Part shown: in pieces, positions 41,407-48,430 of the stretch | Layout of the letters: every line of letters begins with the position of its first letter | Numbering within the stretch: position 1 is the first letter of the stretch | NCBI GenBank assembly: GCA_029782025.1 | Contig: JAKOVR010000207.1 | Span: forward strand, 1 to 48,614 | Direction of reading: 5' to 3' | DNA: 48,614 nt | From: Actinomycetes bacterium | GTDB lineage: Bacteria > Actinomycetota > Acidimicrobiia > Acidimicrobiales > Acidimicrobilacustridaceae | Made by a program: the position numbers and the translations under genes | The notes under the pieces: generated by a model | What the model was told of the DNA's origin: nothing | The model's input: only the letters and a program-made list of their open reading frames with translations | Databases searched by the model: none

Positions 41407-43002
41407 GTGGGGACGTTGGTACCGGAGGACTTCCCGCTCCAGACGCTGAAGAACGACGCCGAACGCCGGGTGGTGGAGGCGTTCCGGGACGGGCTGCCCG
41501 ACAGCTGGTTCGTCGTGCCCGACGTCGGGTTGTGGTCCAGCCGCCGGGACTTCCAGCTCGACATCGTGCTCATCCACCCCGAGTTCGGGATCGCCGATAT
41601 CGAGGTCAAGGGCCACCGGATGGAGATCGTCGGCGGGGTGTGGCAGTCCCGTGGGGTCCCCCTCACCCCCCAGCCGCTGGACCAGGCCAGCGGCAACGCC
41701 TACGCCCTCCGCGACCGACTCCGCCGCGAGGTGTCGAGCCTCGAGCACGTCGACGTCGAACATGCGGTCGCCCTGCCGAACACGATCGCCATCGACGGCC
41801 GGCTCCCGACCGGCGTCAACCCCGCCCAGGTGCTCCTCGCCGACGACATCGCCGATCCCCAGGACGCCATCGAGCGGTTGCTCACCTCCCGGTGGCGCCG
41901 CCTGCTGAGCGACGCCGAGGTGGCGGCCGTCCTCCAGGTGCTGGCCCCCGACGCGTCGGTCGTCTTCGATCCGGAGGCCCTGGCCAGCTCCACCCGCACT
42001 CGTCTCGACGAGGTCAGCCGGCACCACACCGAGGTGCTCGAGCGTCTCGACCTGAACCGGCGGGTGGCCGTCACCGGTGCCGCCGGCACCGGCAAGACCC
42101 GGTTGGCTTCGGCGTGGGCCACGCGTGCTTACCGCCGCGGGGAGCGCACGCTCTTCGTCTGCTACAACGAGCCGCTGGCCGCCTCCTTGCGTCAGCGCCT
42201 GCCGGACGATTCGAACCTCGTGATCGGCGCCTTCCTCTCGCTCGCGCTCGACCTCGCCGGCATGCCACCGATCGATCGCCCGGCCGAGCCGGACGATCAC
42301 TGGTGGACGGTCGAGGCCTGGGGCCATCTGCACCGGAAGTGGCACGAGGTCACCGACCGCTTCGACACGATCGTCGTGGACGAGGCCCAGGACTTCAGCC
42401 CGGCGTGGCTGGCGCAGCTGGCGGCGCTACTCGACCCCGACGGCCCCCGCCGCATGCTCCTGGTCGCCGACGAAGCGCAGATGCTGTTCCGCCGCGGCTT
42501 CGCCCTGCCCTCGGTCGAGGACGGATGGGTCAGGGCGGAACTGGTCACCAACTGCCGCAACGCCCACGAGATCGCCCGGCTCCTGCGCCGCTGTCTCGGC
42601 GGGGCGGCGGCACCGGCCGACCGGCCCTCGGGGATGGGGGTGCGGTGGATCGAGGCCAGCGGCGACGCGGCGATCGTGGGTGCGGTTCGGGCGGAGGTGG
42701 AGCGTCTTGTCCAGGACATCGGGCGGGACCCGTCGCACCTGCTCGTGGCCACCACCAGGAGCGCGTCACGGGACCTGCTCCGCGCCGAGCTCGGGTTGGT
42801 GCCCTGGGAGGCTGCCGGCGGCGGCGCGGTCATCTGCGAGACGGTGTTCCGGGCCAAGGGCCTCGAGGCCGACACCGTCCTGCTCGTGGTGCCCGAGCTC
42901 CCCGACAACGAAGCGTTGCTCTACGTCGGCATCAGCCGGGCCGTGTCGGAGCTGTGCATCATCGGTCCCGCCGACGTGGCCGACCGACTGCACCTTTCCT
43001 GA
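41407..43002 (+). CDS. NERD nuclease domain fused to a UvrD/Rep-like SF1 helicase
   Basis: A 531-residue single-chain nuclease-helicase. Residues 10-125 are a NERD domain: FQLDIVLIHP provides the active-site Asp (52) and IADIEVKGH the ExK (66-68). Residues 190-531 are a superfamily 1 helicase with Walker A GAAGTGKT (224-231), Walker B VVDEAQDFSPAW (DEAQ 325-328), the motif III-like LLVADEAQMLFRRG, VTNCRN, FRAKGLEADTVLLV and motif VI YVGISRAVSEL. All key residues look intact. Such NERD-helicases are suspected in DNA repair or anti-phage defence. The GTG start at 41407 (leaderless box CAAGCT) is preferred since upstream frame is repeat DNA. It is flanked by two palindromes. Confidence 0.9.
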   Translation: MGTLVPEDFPLQTLKNDAERRVVEAFRDGLPDSWFVVPDVGLWSSRRDFQLDIVLIHPEFGIADIEVKGHRMEIVGGVWQSRGVPLTPQPLDQASGNAYALRDRLRREVSSLEHVDVEHAVALPNTIAIDGRLPTGVNPAQVLLADDIADPQDAIERLLTSRWRRLLSDAEVAAVLQVLAPDASVVFDPEALASSTRTRLDEVSRHHTEVLERLDLNRRVAVTGAAGTGKTRLASAWATRAYRRGERTLFVCYNEPLAASLRQRLPDDSNLVIGAFLSLALDLAGMPPIDRPAEPDDHWWTVEAWGHLHRKWHEVTDRFDTIVVDEAQDFSPAWLAQLAALLDPDGPRRMLLVADEAQMLFRRGFALPSVEDGWVRAELVTNCRNAHEIARLLRRCLGGAAAPADRPSGMGVRWIEASGDAAIVGAVRAEVERLVQDIGRDPSHLLVATTRSASRDLLRAELGLVPWEAAGGGAVICETVFRAKGLEADTVLLVVPELPDNEALLYVGISRAVSELCIIGPADVADRLHLS

Positions 43003-43014
43003 GTCCGACCTCGT

Positions 43015-43061
43015 CCTTGGGTGCGCAAGGGCGCGCATAGCGCACCCTTGCGCACCCAAGG
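43015..43061. repeat. GGGTGCG palindrome, type A, compensated stem
   Basis: Both arms carry the same compensatory change relative to other copies (GCAAGGG and CCCTTGC instead of GTAAGGG and CCCTTAC), keeping perfect pairing around CGCGCATAGCGCA. It begins 13 bases after the helicase stop and ends 16 bases before the convergent secreted-protein stop. Confidence 0.96.
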
Positions 43062-43077
43062 GTCCGGATCGCCGGAT

Positions 43078-43836
43078 TCAGTGCGGCGCCTTGGTCGCGG
43101 CCTTGAGGGCGCTGACGACCGAGCGGGCGTCCTTCGCCGCCGCCTTCAGGTCGGTGCGGGCGGTGGTCAGGTCGGTGCGGGCCGCCGTGATCGTCGCCGC
43201 GTTCGCGGTGGCGACGTTGGCGTCGCCATGGTCGGGTCCGATGCTCTGCAGCGACGCGGTGGCCTTGGCCGCCAACGGGCCGGCGGCGTCGATCTTCGCC
43301 TGCAGGTCGGCCAGGGCGGCCTCGGCCTTGGTCATGTCCGCACCGTCCGACGCGACGGCCGACACGATGTCGGCCAGCTTCGACCGCACCGTGCGGAGGT
43401 CGTCGATCGCCACGGTGATCCACCCGCAGGCGCTGGTGGCGAAGGCCTGCGGCGTGACCACCAGGTACACGCGGTAGTCCTGGAAGATCGAGGTGAACTC
43501 CGGCCGCGCCGCGGCGACGGTCGTCGCCCCGGCCAGCCGCGTGCCCAGTGTCGTGAGGCCCGTCCGGTCGGCGGCGATGATGCCGGCGACCTTGCCGCCG
43601 GTGTCGCACTGGGGGTGCAGGGCGACCCGGGAGGCGAGCTCGGTGAGGTGGGTCTGTCGCTCGGCGATGGCGGCGGCGCCCTCCTTCTTGATCTCGGCCA
43701 GCACGGTCGGGACCTTGATCGGCGGGACGGCCTTGGCCGGTGACGTCGCCCACACGGGCGTCGCGGCTGCGATCGAGGCCACCGTTGCGAGCCCTGCCAT
43801 CAGAACGAGGCGACTGCTTCGGACCGTGGTAGCCAT
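43078..43836 (-). CDS. Secreted alpha-helical protein of unknown function
   Basis: A 252-residue protein with a signal peptide (MATTVRSSRLVLMAGLATV, cleavage near VWA). The mature part is rich in Ala, Thr and Asp and looks helical with heptad-like leucines (ALADLQAKIDAAG and LTTARTDLKAAAKDA); two Cys residues (PQCDTGG and SACGW) may form a disulfide. I do not recognise a family. AGGAGG 7 bases before ATG 43836 fixes the start. It follows a small lipoprotein gene on the same strand by 38 bases, so the two probably form an exported pair. Confidence 0.78.
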   Translation of the reverse strand: MATTVRSSRLVLMAGLATVASIAAATPVWATSPAKAVPPIKVPTVLAEIKKEGAAAIAERQTHLTELASRVALHPQCDTGGKVAGIIAADRTGLTTLGTRLAGATTVAAARPEFTSIFQDYRVYLVVTPQAFATSACGWITVAIDDLRTVRSKLADIVSAVASDGADMTKAEAALADLQAKIDAAGPLAAKATASLQSIGPDHGDANVATANAATITAARTDLTTARTDLKAAAKDARSVVSALKAATKAPH

Positions 43837-43874
43837 GGTGCCTCCTGTCGGTGCTTCGGGGGTCGGCCCCGGGG

Positions 43875-44204
43875 TCAACCCCGCGGGTCGGTCTTGGCCT
43901 GGGACTGCCCGGACTGCAGGTCACCGCCGGCGTCGTCGAGGTCCTTGTCGATCTGGTCGATCTCGCTCACCAGGTCGGCGACGGGGACCGTGGTGCCGGG
44001 CGCCGCCTTGCTGGTGCCCGGCGTCGTGCCCCGCGGGGTCGTGGCGGCGACCGACGTGACCGTGCTCGTGGTCGACGACGTGGGCCCGGTGGCCGTGTCG
44101 GCCGGCTTGGAGCACCCGGCGATCGTTCCCACCACGGCGATCAGCCCGACGGTTGAGAGGAGAGCCCGGCGGGTGGTGCGGCTGCGGCGGTGGCGGACGT
44201 CCAT
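43875..44204 (-). CDS. Small lipoprotein with Thr-rich linker and charged C-terminal helix
   Basis: A 109-residue protein. The signal ends VVGTIAGC, a good lipobox (Ile-Ala-Gly-Cys), so it should be lipidated at the membrane. Residues 32-75 are a Thr/Ser/Ala linker, and residues 76-105 a predicted helix (VSEIDQIDKDLDDAGG). The first 20 residues are unusually basic. It has no family I recognise; together with the neighbouring helical secreted protein it may form an envelope complex, which is inference. Confidence 0.75.
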   Translation of the reverse strand: MDVRHRRSRTTRRALLSTVGLIAVVGTIAGCSKPADTATGPTSSTTSTVTSVAATTPRGTTPGTSKAAPGTTVPVADLVSEIDQIDKDLDDAGGDLQSGQSQAKTDPRG

Positions 44205-44354
44205 CGCCGCACTGTCGCGCGGCGCGGGCCGGAAGGGGCCGCGGGAACCATGAGGAAAGTGTTAGGGCTTCCGAGCCAGGTCCCACGCCTCAGGCGCGGC
44301 GCTGCGAACCTCATCGACGCCGATCGGGACCCGCGCCTACCGTTGCGTTCCGGA

Positions 44355-44402
44355 GCGCGACCCCGCCAGGCATCGCTGAGCGTTCGGTGCCTGGGGTCGC
44401 GC
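44355..44402. terminator. Hairpin after the 44414-45049 gene
   Basis: GCGCGACCCC-GCC-AGGCA pairs with TGCCTGGGGTCGCGC, a 15-bp stem with a 3-base GCC bulge and a 15-base loop. It starts 11 bases past the stop of the minus-strand gene and lies before the next minus-strand gene, so it probably ends transcription of the former. No U-tract is present. Confidence 0.6.
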
Positions 44403-44413
44403 CCGGTAGCGGC

Positions 44414-45049
44414 TTACTCCTTCTCCGGGCGGCCTACTTGCCGGTACCGACGCCGGATCTCGGCCCGCAGATGGTGGGCGCCGGCCCGGACCTCGGGGTC
44501 GGCCGTGCCGGCGAGGTCGTCGAGGGCGACCATCGCGACCGCGGGGCCGGGGCCCCACAGCCGGAGGACGAGCGGCGCCACCCACCCGGCGCTCCAGCTC
44601 GGCGACGGCCGGGTCCCGGCCCAGGTCAGCACCACCGCCCGACCACGGGTGACGTCCCGTTCGGTGAGGCGCGGCCGGGGGAGGGCCAGCAGCATGCGCA
44701 GCGCCCGCACGCCGCTGCTCCCCGACGCGGTGTGGAGGAGCTCGACGAGATCGTCGTGGAGCCCGGGCGGGCGTTGGCGCCGAGCCAACCGGACGGCGTC
44801 GAGGAAGTCCCAGCGTTGCCCGGCGATGCAGTAGTGGCGGAGCACCGGCCGGAGCCGGGCCCGTTGTGCCACCGTCAGCCGGCGGTTGCCGAGGTGGTGC
44901 AGCAACCGGCTCTTCAGATAGCCGGTGCGGAAGGCCCACGGGTCGGCCTCGAGGTAGGCGATCGCCGCGTCGATGGCGCCGGGCTCGTCGAGCTGGAGCT
45001 CGATGACGAGGTCCCACGGGTCACGAGCGGGGAGCGGAGGCTCGGCCAT
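44414..45049 (-). CDS. Leucine/arginine-rich helical protein of unknown function
   Basis: A 211-residue soluble protein, strongly helical (GYLKSRLLHHLGNRRLTV, then LRALRMLLALPRPRL) with a HEAT-like distribution of Leu and Arg, though I cannot assign a family. There is no signal peptide or membrane segment. A -10-like CAGCGT 6 bases before the ATG suggests a leaderless transcript. It is preceded by the SRPBCC gene on the same strand (49 bases away) and followed by a hairpin terminator. Confidence 0.65.
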   Translation of the reverse strand: MAEPPLPARDPWDLVIELQLDEPGAIDAAIAYLEADPWAFRTGYLKSRLLHHLGNRRLTVAQRARLRPVLRHYCIAGQRWDFLDAVRLARRQRPPGLHDDLVELLHTASGSSGVRALRMLLALPRPRLTERDVTRGRAVVLTWAGTRPSPSWSAGWVAPLVLRLWGPGPAVAMVALDDLAGTADPEVRAGAHHLRAEIRRRYRQVGRPEKE

Positions 45050-45055
45050 CCCCCA

Positions 45056-45061
45056 ACGCTG
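45056..45061 (-). promoter_or_regulatory. -10-like box CAGCGT, leaderless gene
   Basis: On the minus strand CAGCGT ends 6 bases before the ATG at 45049, with no Shine-Dalgarno sequence. It is a weaker match than most. Confidence 0.35.
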
Positions 45062-45098
45062 GCACAGGCGCGAGCGGGGGGTGGAGGGAGTTCGCCGG

Positions 45099-45590
45099 TC
45101 AGGTGTCGGCGTGGGCGGTCACCCAGCGGTCGAGGCCGGCCAGGCCGTCCTTGAGCGCCTTGGCGAGCTGCTTGCGGAGCACCGGAAGCATCGGCTTCAT
45201 CCACGGCTTGAGGGCGAGGGCCTGGACGTAGGTGACGTCGGTGCCGGTCTCCCGGGGCGACAGCGTGACCCGCTCGACCAGCGTGGCCACGCCGGGCAGG
45301 TTGATCTCGGTGACGCAGAAGGCGTAGCGCTCCTCCGGGTCGAAGGCGAGGAGCACCTCCTCCACCTTCAAGGGGCCGACCTCCACGTGACGGCCGGTGC
45401 CGACGCCGTACGGCGGCGGGGTGGTGTAGCGGGCGACGCGCAGGTCGGGGAACCACTCGGTCCACGTCTCGGCGTCGGCGACAGCCGGCCAGATGGCCCC
45501 GGGGGGCGCGTCGATGTGGCGGGTGGCTTCGATCCGAAGCGGGGCGGTGTCGGCGAACGAGAGATCGGCCTGGCGAAGCGGCTTGCCCAT
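45099..45590 (-). CDS. SRPBCC family protein (polyketide cyclase/dehydrase-like)
   Basis: A 163-residue single SRPBCC domain. RIEATRHIDAPPGAIWPAVADAETWTEWFP is the N-terminal strand-helix pattern (in two motifs), VGTGRHVEVG and YAFCVTEINLPG the central strands and PVLRKQLAKALKDGLAGL the long C-terminal helix. It likely binds a lipid-like ligand in its groove. TAGGGT 7 bases before the ATG points to a leaderless mRNA. It is divergent from the PaaI-type thioesterase gene with a 91-base shared region. Confidence 0.9.
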   Translation of the reverse strand: MGKPLRQADLSFADTAPLRIEATRHIDAPPGAIWPAVADAETWTEWFPDLRVARYTTPPPYGVGTGRHVEVGPLKVEEVLLAFDPEERYAFCVTEINLPGVATLVERVTLSPRETGTDVTYVQALALKPWMKPMLPVLRKQLAKALKDGLAGLDRWVTAHADT

Positions 45591-45597
45591 GGGGCGC

Positions 45598-45603
45598 ACC
45601 CTA
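45598..45603 (-). promoter_or_regulatory. -10-like box TAGGGT, leaderless gene
   Basis: On the minus strand TAGGGT ends 7 bases before the ATG at 45590, with no Shine-Dalgarno sequence. Confidence 0.5.
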
Positions 45604-45681
45604 TGCCGGGTGGTGGCCCGGTCCCCAGCCCGGCTCGGCCCGGTTTGGGATCGGCGCCGACGCCGGTGGGAGGCTGGCACC

Positions 45682-46461
45682 ATGCAGGCAGCGGGGGACA
45701 GCGCGGGCGGCGGGGAGGGCGGACAGCCCGTCGACGAGGCAAACGACGCGGACGACGCGGACGAAGCGGCGCGCCACGCCGCCCACGACGACGCCCGCAC
45801 CCGGCTGGCCGGCGCGTTCCGGCGCCTGGGGCACGCGCTCATGGCCCACGACGTCGACCTCGGCGAGGTGGACGAGATGGTGGCGTGGCTCGACGGGCGA
45901 GCGGCCGAGCTGGAGGCCTCGCCCCCGCGCTCGAAGTACGAGGGCAACCCGCGCCGTCTGAACCACTACTCGGCCATTCTGAACGGCACGATCCACGAGG
46001 TCGTCCCCGACGGCGAGCCCCTCGACCTGTTCGTCAACTCGCCGGCGTCGGGGCCGTGGAACCCGATGGGCGTCGGGATGGAGGTGCGGCGCGACGGCGA
46101 CGGAGTGGTGGCCCGCGTCCGCTGCGGCTCCGCCCACGAGGGTCCGCCCGAACGGGTCCACGGTGGCGTGCTGGCCATGCTCCTCGACGAGGTGATGGGG
46201 TCGGCCCTGACCGTCAACAACGAGCTGGCGTTCACCGCCCGACTGGAGGCCGATTACAGGGCGGCGGCGCCGCTCGGTGAGGAGCTCGAGTTGCGGGCGC
46301 GGGTCGTGGAGCGGGACGGGCGCAAGATCAGGGTCGAGGCCGAGATCCGGCACGGCGACGAGGTGGCGGTGGTGGGCCGGGGCTTGTTCATCTCCATGCT
46401 CGAAGCCCGACGGGCCGAGTTCACCGAGCGCTTTGGCTCCCCCGATTCCTTGGGTGCGTAA
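45682..46461 (+). CDS. PaaI-like hotdog thioesterase
   Basis: A 259-residue protein. Residues 1-100 are an acidic, Ala-rich leader and helix (EANDADDADEAARH, then DVDLGEVDEMVAWLDGRAAELE). Residues about 115-250 form the hotdog domain: SAHEGPPERVHGGVLAMLLDEVMG is the PaaI signature HGG...D/E (in this stretch), followed by ARLEADYRAAAPLGEELELRAR and a core strand VVGRGLFISM. It should hydrolyse an acyl-CoA thioester in the cytosol. Its final residues (SLGA) and TAA stop lie in the palindrome at 46447-46495, so the element forms the natural gene end. Confidence 0.87.
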   Translation: MQAAGDSAGGGEGGQPVDEANDADDADEAARHAAHDDARTRLAGAFRRLGHALMAHDVDLGEVDEMVAWLDGRAAELEASPPRSKYEGNPRRLNHYSAILNGTIHEVVPDGEPLDLFVNSPASGPWNPMGVGMEVRRDGDGVVARVRCGSAHEGPPERVHGGVLAMLLDEVMGSALTVNNELAFTARLEADYRAAAPLGEELELRARVVERDGRKIRVEAEIRHGDEVAVVGRGLFISMLEARRAEFTERFGSPDSLGA

Positions 46462-46495
46462 GGGCGCGCATAGCGCACCCTTGCGCACCCAAGGA
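46447..46495. repeat. GGGTGCG palindrome, type A, containing a stop codon
   Basis: TCCTTGGGTGCGTAAGGG pairs with CCCTTGCGCACCCAAGGA with one T-G wobble, around CGCGCATAGCGCA. It carries the TAA stop of the thioesterase (46459-46461). It represents the intermediate state between the T-A and C-G versions of this stem position. Confidence 0.96.
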
Positions 46496-46562
46496 TCCCT
46501 GGCGGTGGTCGGTTGGTCGTTGTGCCCTACCGCCGGTCGGCGCGGGGGACGACCATGGACCC

Positions 46563-47270
46563 GTGAGGCAGGCGACCACAGCGAGTGCACGGACCGCGCC
46601 GGGCGCACCCCGGCCGCGCTGGCCGTGCGTGGCCACGGCCGACGAGTTGGTGGCGGCGTTGCCGGGCGATGGTCTCCTCGACCGCGTCGATGTGCAGCGA
46701 ACCCGGGCCATCACCATCCGGGCCCGGCCCGAGGACGTGTGGCCTTGGGTGGTGCAGCTCGGGCAGGAGCGTGGCGGCTTCTACTCCTACGACCGGCTCG
46801 AGAACCTCTTCGGGTGCCGGGTCCACAGCGCTGACGAGATCGTGGCCGAGTGGCAGTCGCCGGCGGTCGGCGATCCGTTCAAGCTGCACCCCAAGGTGGC
46901 CTTGGAGATCGCCGAGGTCGACCCACCCCGGGCCATGGTGATCGCGGGTGTGGCCCCTGCTCCGTCCGGGTCCGGTCCCGAGGACGCGGACGCGGACGCG
47001 GACGCGGCCGATGACGCCGATCCGAGCCGTCGAGCCGACGCCACCCCGGCGCCTCCCTACGACTTCACCTGGGCGTTCGTCGTCGCCGACATCGGTCCCG
47101 GGCAGACCCGGCTCATGGTGCGGGAGCGCTACCGGTACCGCCCTGGCGCCCGCGGGGTCCGCCCGATGGTGGCCGTCCTGGCCCGGATCAGCGCCCTCAT
47201 GACCCAGCGGATGCTCCGTGGGATCCGCGCCCGGGCCGAGCGGTGCTCGTCCGATCCCTTGGGTGCGTAA
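46563..47270 (+). CDS. SRPBCC-like protein with acidic insertion
   Basis: A 235-residue protein. RTRAITIRARPEDVWPWVVQLG is the N-terminal strand-helix of an SRPBCC domain, followed by RGGFYSYDRLENLFGC and a C-terminal LMVRERYRYRPG strand. Between the strands is a lineage-specific acidic insertion (EDADADADAADDAD) and a Pro-rich run. The GTG at 46563 is the only in-frame start that keeps the domain. Its last residues (DPLGA) and TAA stop are encoded by the palindrome at 47257-47303. It lies between two type A palindromes. Confidence 0.8.
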   Translation: MRQATTASARTAPGAPRPRWPCVATADELVAALPGDGLLDRVDVQRTRAITIRARPEDVWPWVVQLGQERGGFYSYDRLENLFGCRVHSADEIVAEWQSPAVGDPFKLHPKVALEIAEVDPPRAMVIAGVAPAPSGSGPEDADADADAADDADPSRRADATPAPPYDFTWAFVVADIGPGQTRLMVRERYRYRPGARGVRPMVAVLARISALMTQRMLRGIRARAERCSSDPLGA

Positions 47271-47303
47271 GGGCGCGCATAGCGCACCCTTACGCACCCA
47301 AGG
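47257..47303. repeat. GGGTGCG palindrome, type A, containing a stop codon
   Basis: Perfect 17-bp CCTTGGGTGCGTAAGGG arms enclose CGCGCATAGCGCA. The TAA stop of the SRPBCC gene (47268-47270) lies in the left arm; the right arm ends 3 bases before the convergent hydrolase stop at 47307. Confidence 0.96.
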
Positions 47304-47306
47304 ACG

Positions 47307-48416
47307 TCAGCGGCTGCGCAGGTGGGCGAGCAGCAGCGCGTCGAGGCGCTCGGGGGCCTCCTCGGGCACCCAGTGGCTGACCCCGTCGAGCACCTCGTAG
47401 CGGTAGGGCGCGGCGACGAAGGCGCCGGTGGCGTCGGCGGCATCCCGACCGAGGCAGCAGTCGCCGGTGCTGTAGACGTAGAGCGTGCGCACCCGCACCG
47501 CGGAGACGGCCGGCCCCGGGGCACGCCGCGGGTTGTTGGCCACGTACCAGTTCAGCGCCGCCTGCATCGCGTCCGGTGAACCGAGCACCGCCCGGTAGCG
47601 GGCGATGTCGGCGGGCGGCAGCACCTTGGCAAAGACCACGTCGAGGAACGTCGAGTCGGCCGCCCCGAACCTCGCCCCGGCCCCGGGGGCGGCGAACGTC
47701 TCGATGTAGGCGGACTTCCGGGACTGCTCGCTCCCCGGGTCGGTCAGCGCCGCGGCGTAGGCGGCGGGGTGGGGGACGGACACGGCGGTCAGGCTGCGGA
47801 GACGCTCGGGGTGCGTCGCCGCCACGACCCAGGCGACCGCCGCGCCCCAGTCGTGCCCGACGAGGTGGAACGTGGCGATCCCGAGCGCGTCGGCCACGCC
47901 GAGCACGTCACCGATGAGGAGATCCATCCGATAGTCGGTGGCGGCGGGCGGGCGGGAGCCGGGGGAGTAGCCGCGCTGGTCGAAGGCCACGGTCCGGTAC
48001 CCGGCGGCGGCGAGGGCCCGCTGCTGGTGGCGCCACTCGTAGGACGATTGCGGGAAGCCATGGAGCAGCACGACCGGTTCGCCGGATGCCGGTCCCTGGA
48101 GACGGGCGTGGAAGGTGAGCGGGCCGACGGCCACGTCGCGTTCCTCGACCGGTCCGGGGTCCGCGGCGGACGTGTCGGCCGCGGCCGGGACCGAGCCGCC
48201 CGGGACGGAGCCGCCCGGGACGGGGCCGGCCGGGACGGAGCCGGCCGGGACGGTGGCCGAGGCGCGGGCCGGGCCGGTGGACCCGGGGCCCGGCGGGCTC
48301 GGGGTCGTCGTCGTACCGGCGCACGCCGGCAGGAGCAGGCCCCCGACGAGCACGAGGAAGACGAGGCTGACGCCGCCGCCGACGACAGACGATCGTGCGG
48401 GTGCCGGGCGCGTCAT
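47307..48416 (-). CDS. Epoxide-hydrolase-like alpha/beta hydrolase, lipoprotein
   Basis: A 369-residue exported hydrolase. The signal ends GGLLLPAC, a good lipobox (Leu-Pro-Ala-Cys), followed by a long Ser/Pro/Gly linker with [18 protein letters not shown] repeats. The hydrolase domain has [13 protein letters not shown] (oxyanion region), [10 protein letters not shown] with Asp as nucleophile (as in epoxide hydrolases and haloalkane dehalogenases), YSTGDCCLG with the acid and [11 protein letters not shown] with the His. It should open epoxides or cleave C-halogen bonds outside the membrane. Its ATG begins only 14 bases after a truncated IS110-type transposase, which must have inserted directly upstream. 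Confidence 0.87.
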   Translation of the reverse strand: MTRPAPARSSVVGGGVSLVFLVLVGGLLLPACAGTTTTPSPPGPGSTGPARASATVPAGSVPAGPVPGGSVPGGSVPAAADTSAADPGPVEERDVAVGPLTFHARLQGPASGEPVVLLHGFPQSSYEWRHQQRALAAAGYRTVAFDQRGYSPGSRPPAATDYRMDLLIGDVLGVADALGIATFHLVGHDWGAAVAWVVAATHPERLRSLTAVSVPHPAAYAAALTDPGSEQSRKSAYIETFAAPGAGARFGAADSTFLDVVFAKVLPPADIARYRAVLGSPDAMQAALNWYVANNPRRAPGPAVSAVRVRTLYVYSTGDCCLGRDAADATGAFVAAPYRYEVLDGVSHWVPEEAPERLDALLLAHLRSR

Positions 48417-48430
48417 GCTTTGCTCCTATG

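Noticed and set aside
41407..43002. A complete defence island around the nuclease-helicase
   Set aside because: Neighbouring genes are a TetR/isomerase operon and secreted proteins; no restriction, toxin-antitoxin or other defence genes are seen.
39600..43061. The repeated palindromes as a CRISPR array
   Set aside because: They are separated by whole genes rather than regular spacers, are far larger stems than CRISPR repeats, and no cas genes are present.
4276..47303. Short peptides such as MRKGAHSAPLRTQG translated from the palindromes
   Set aside because: They appear only because the repeat is reused, have no ribosome site, and most overlap stops; no evidence of coding.
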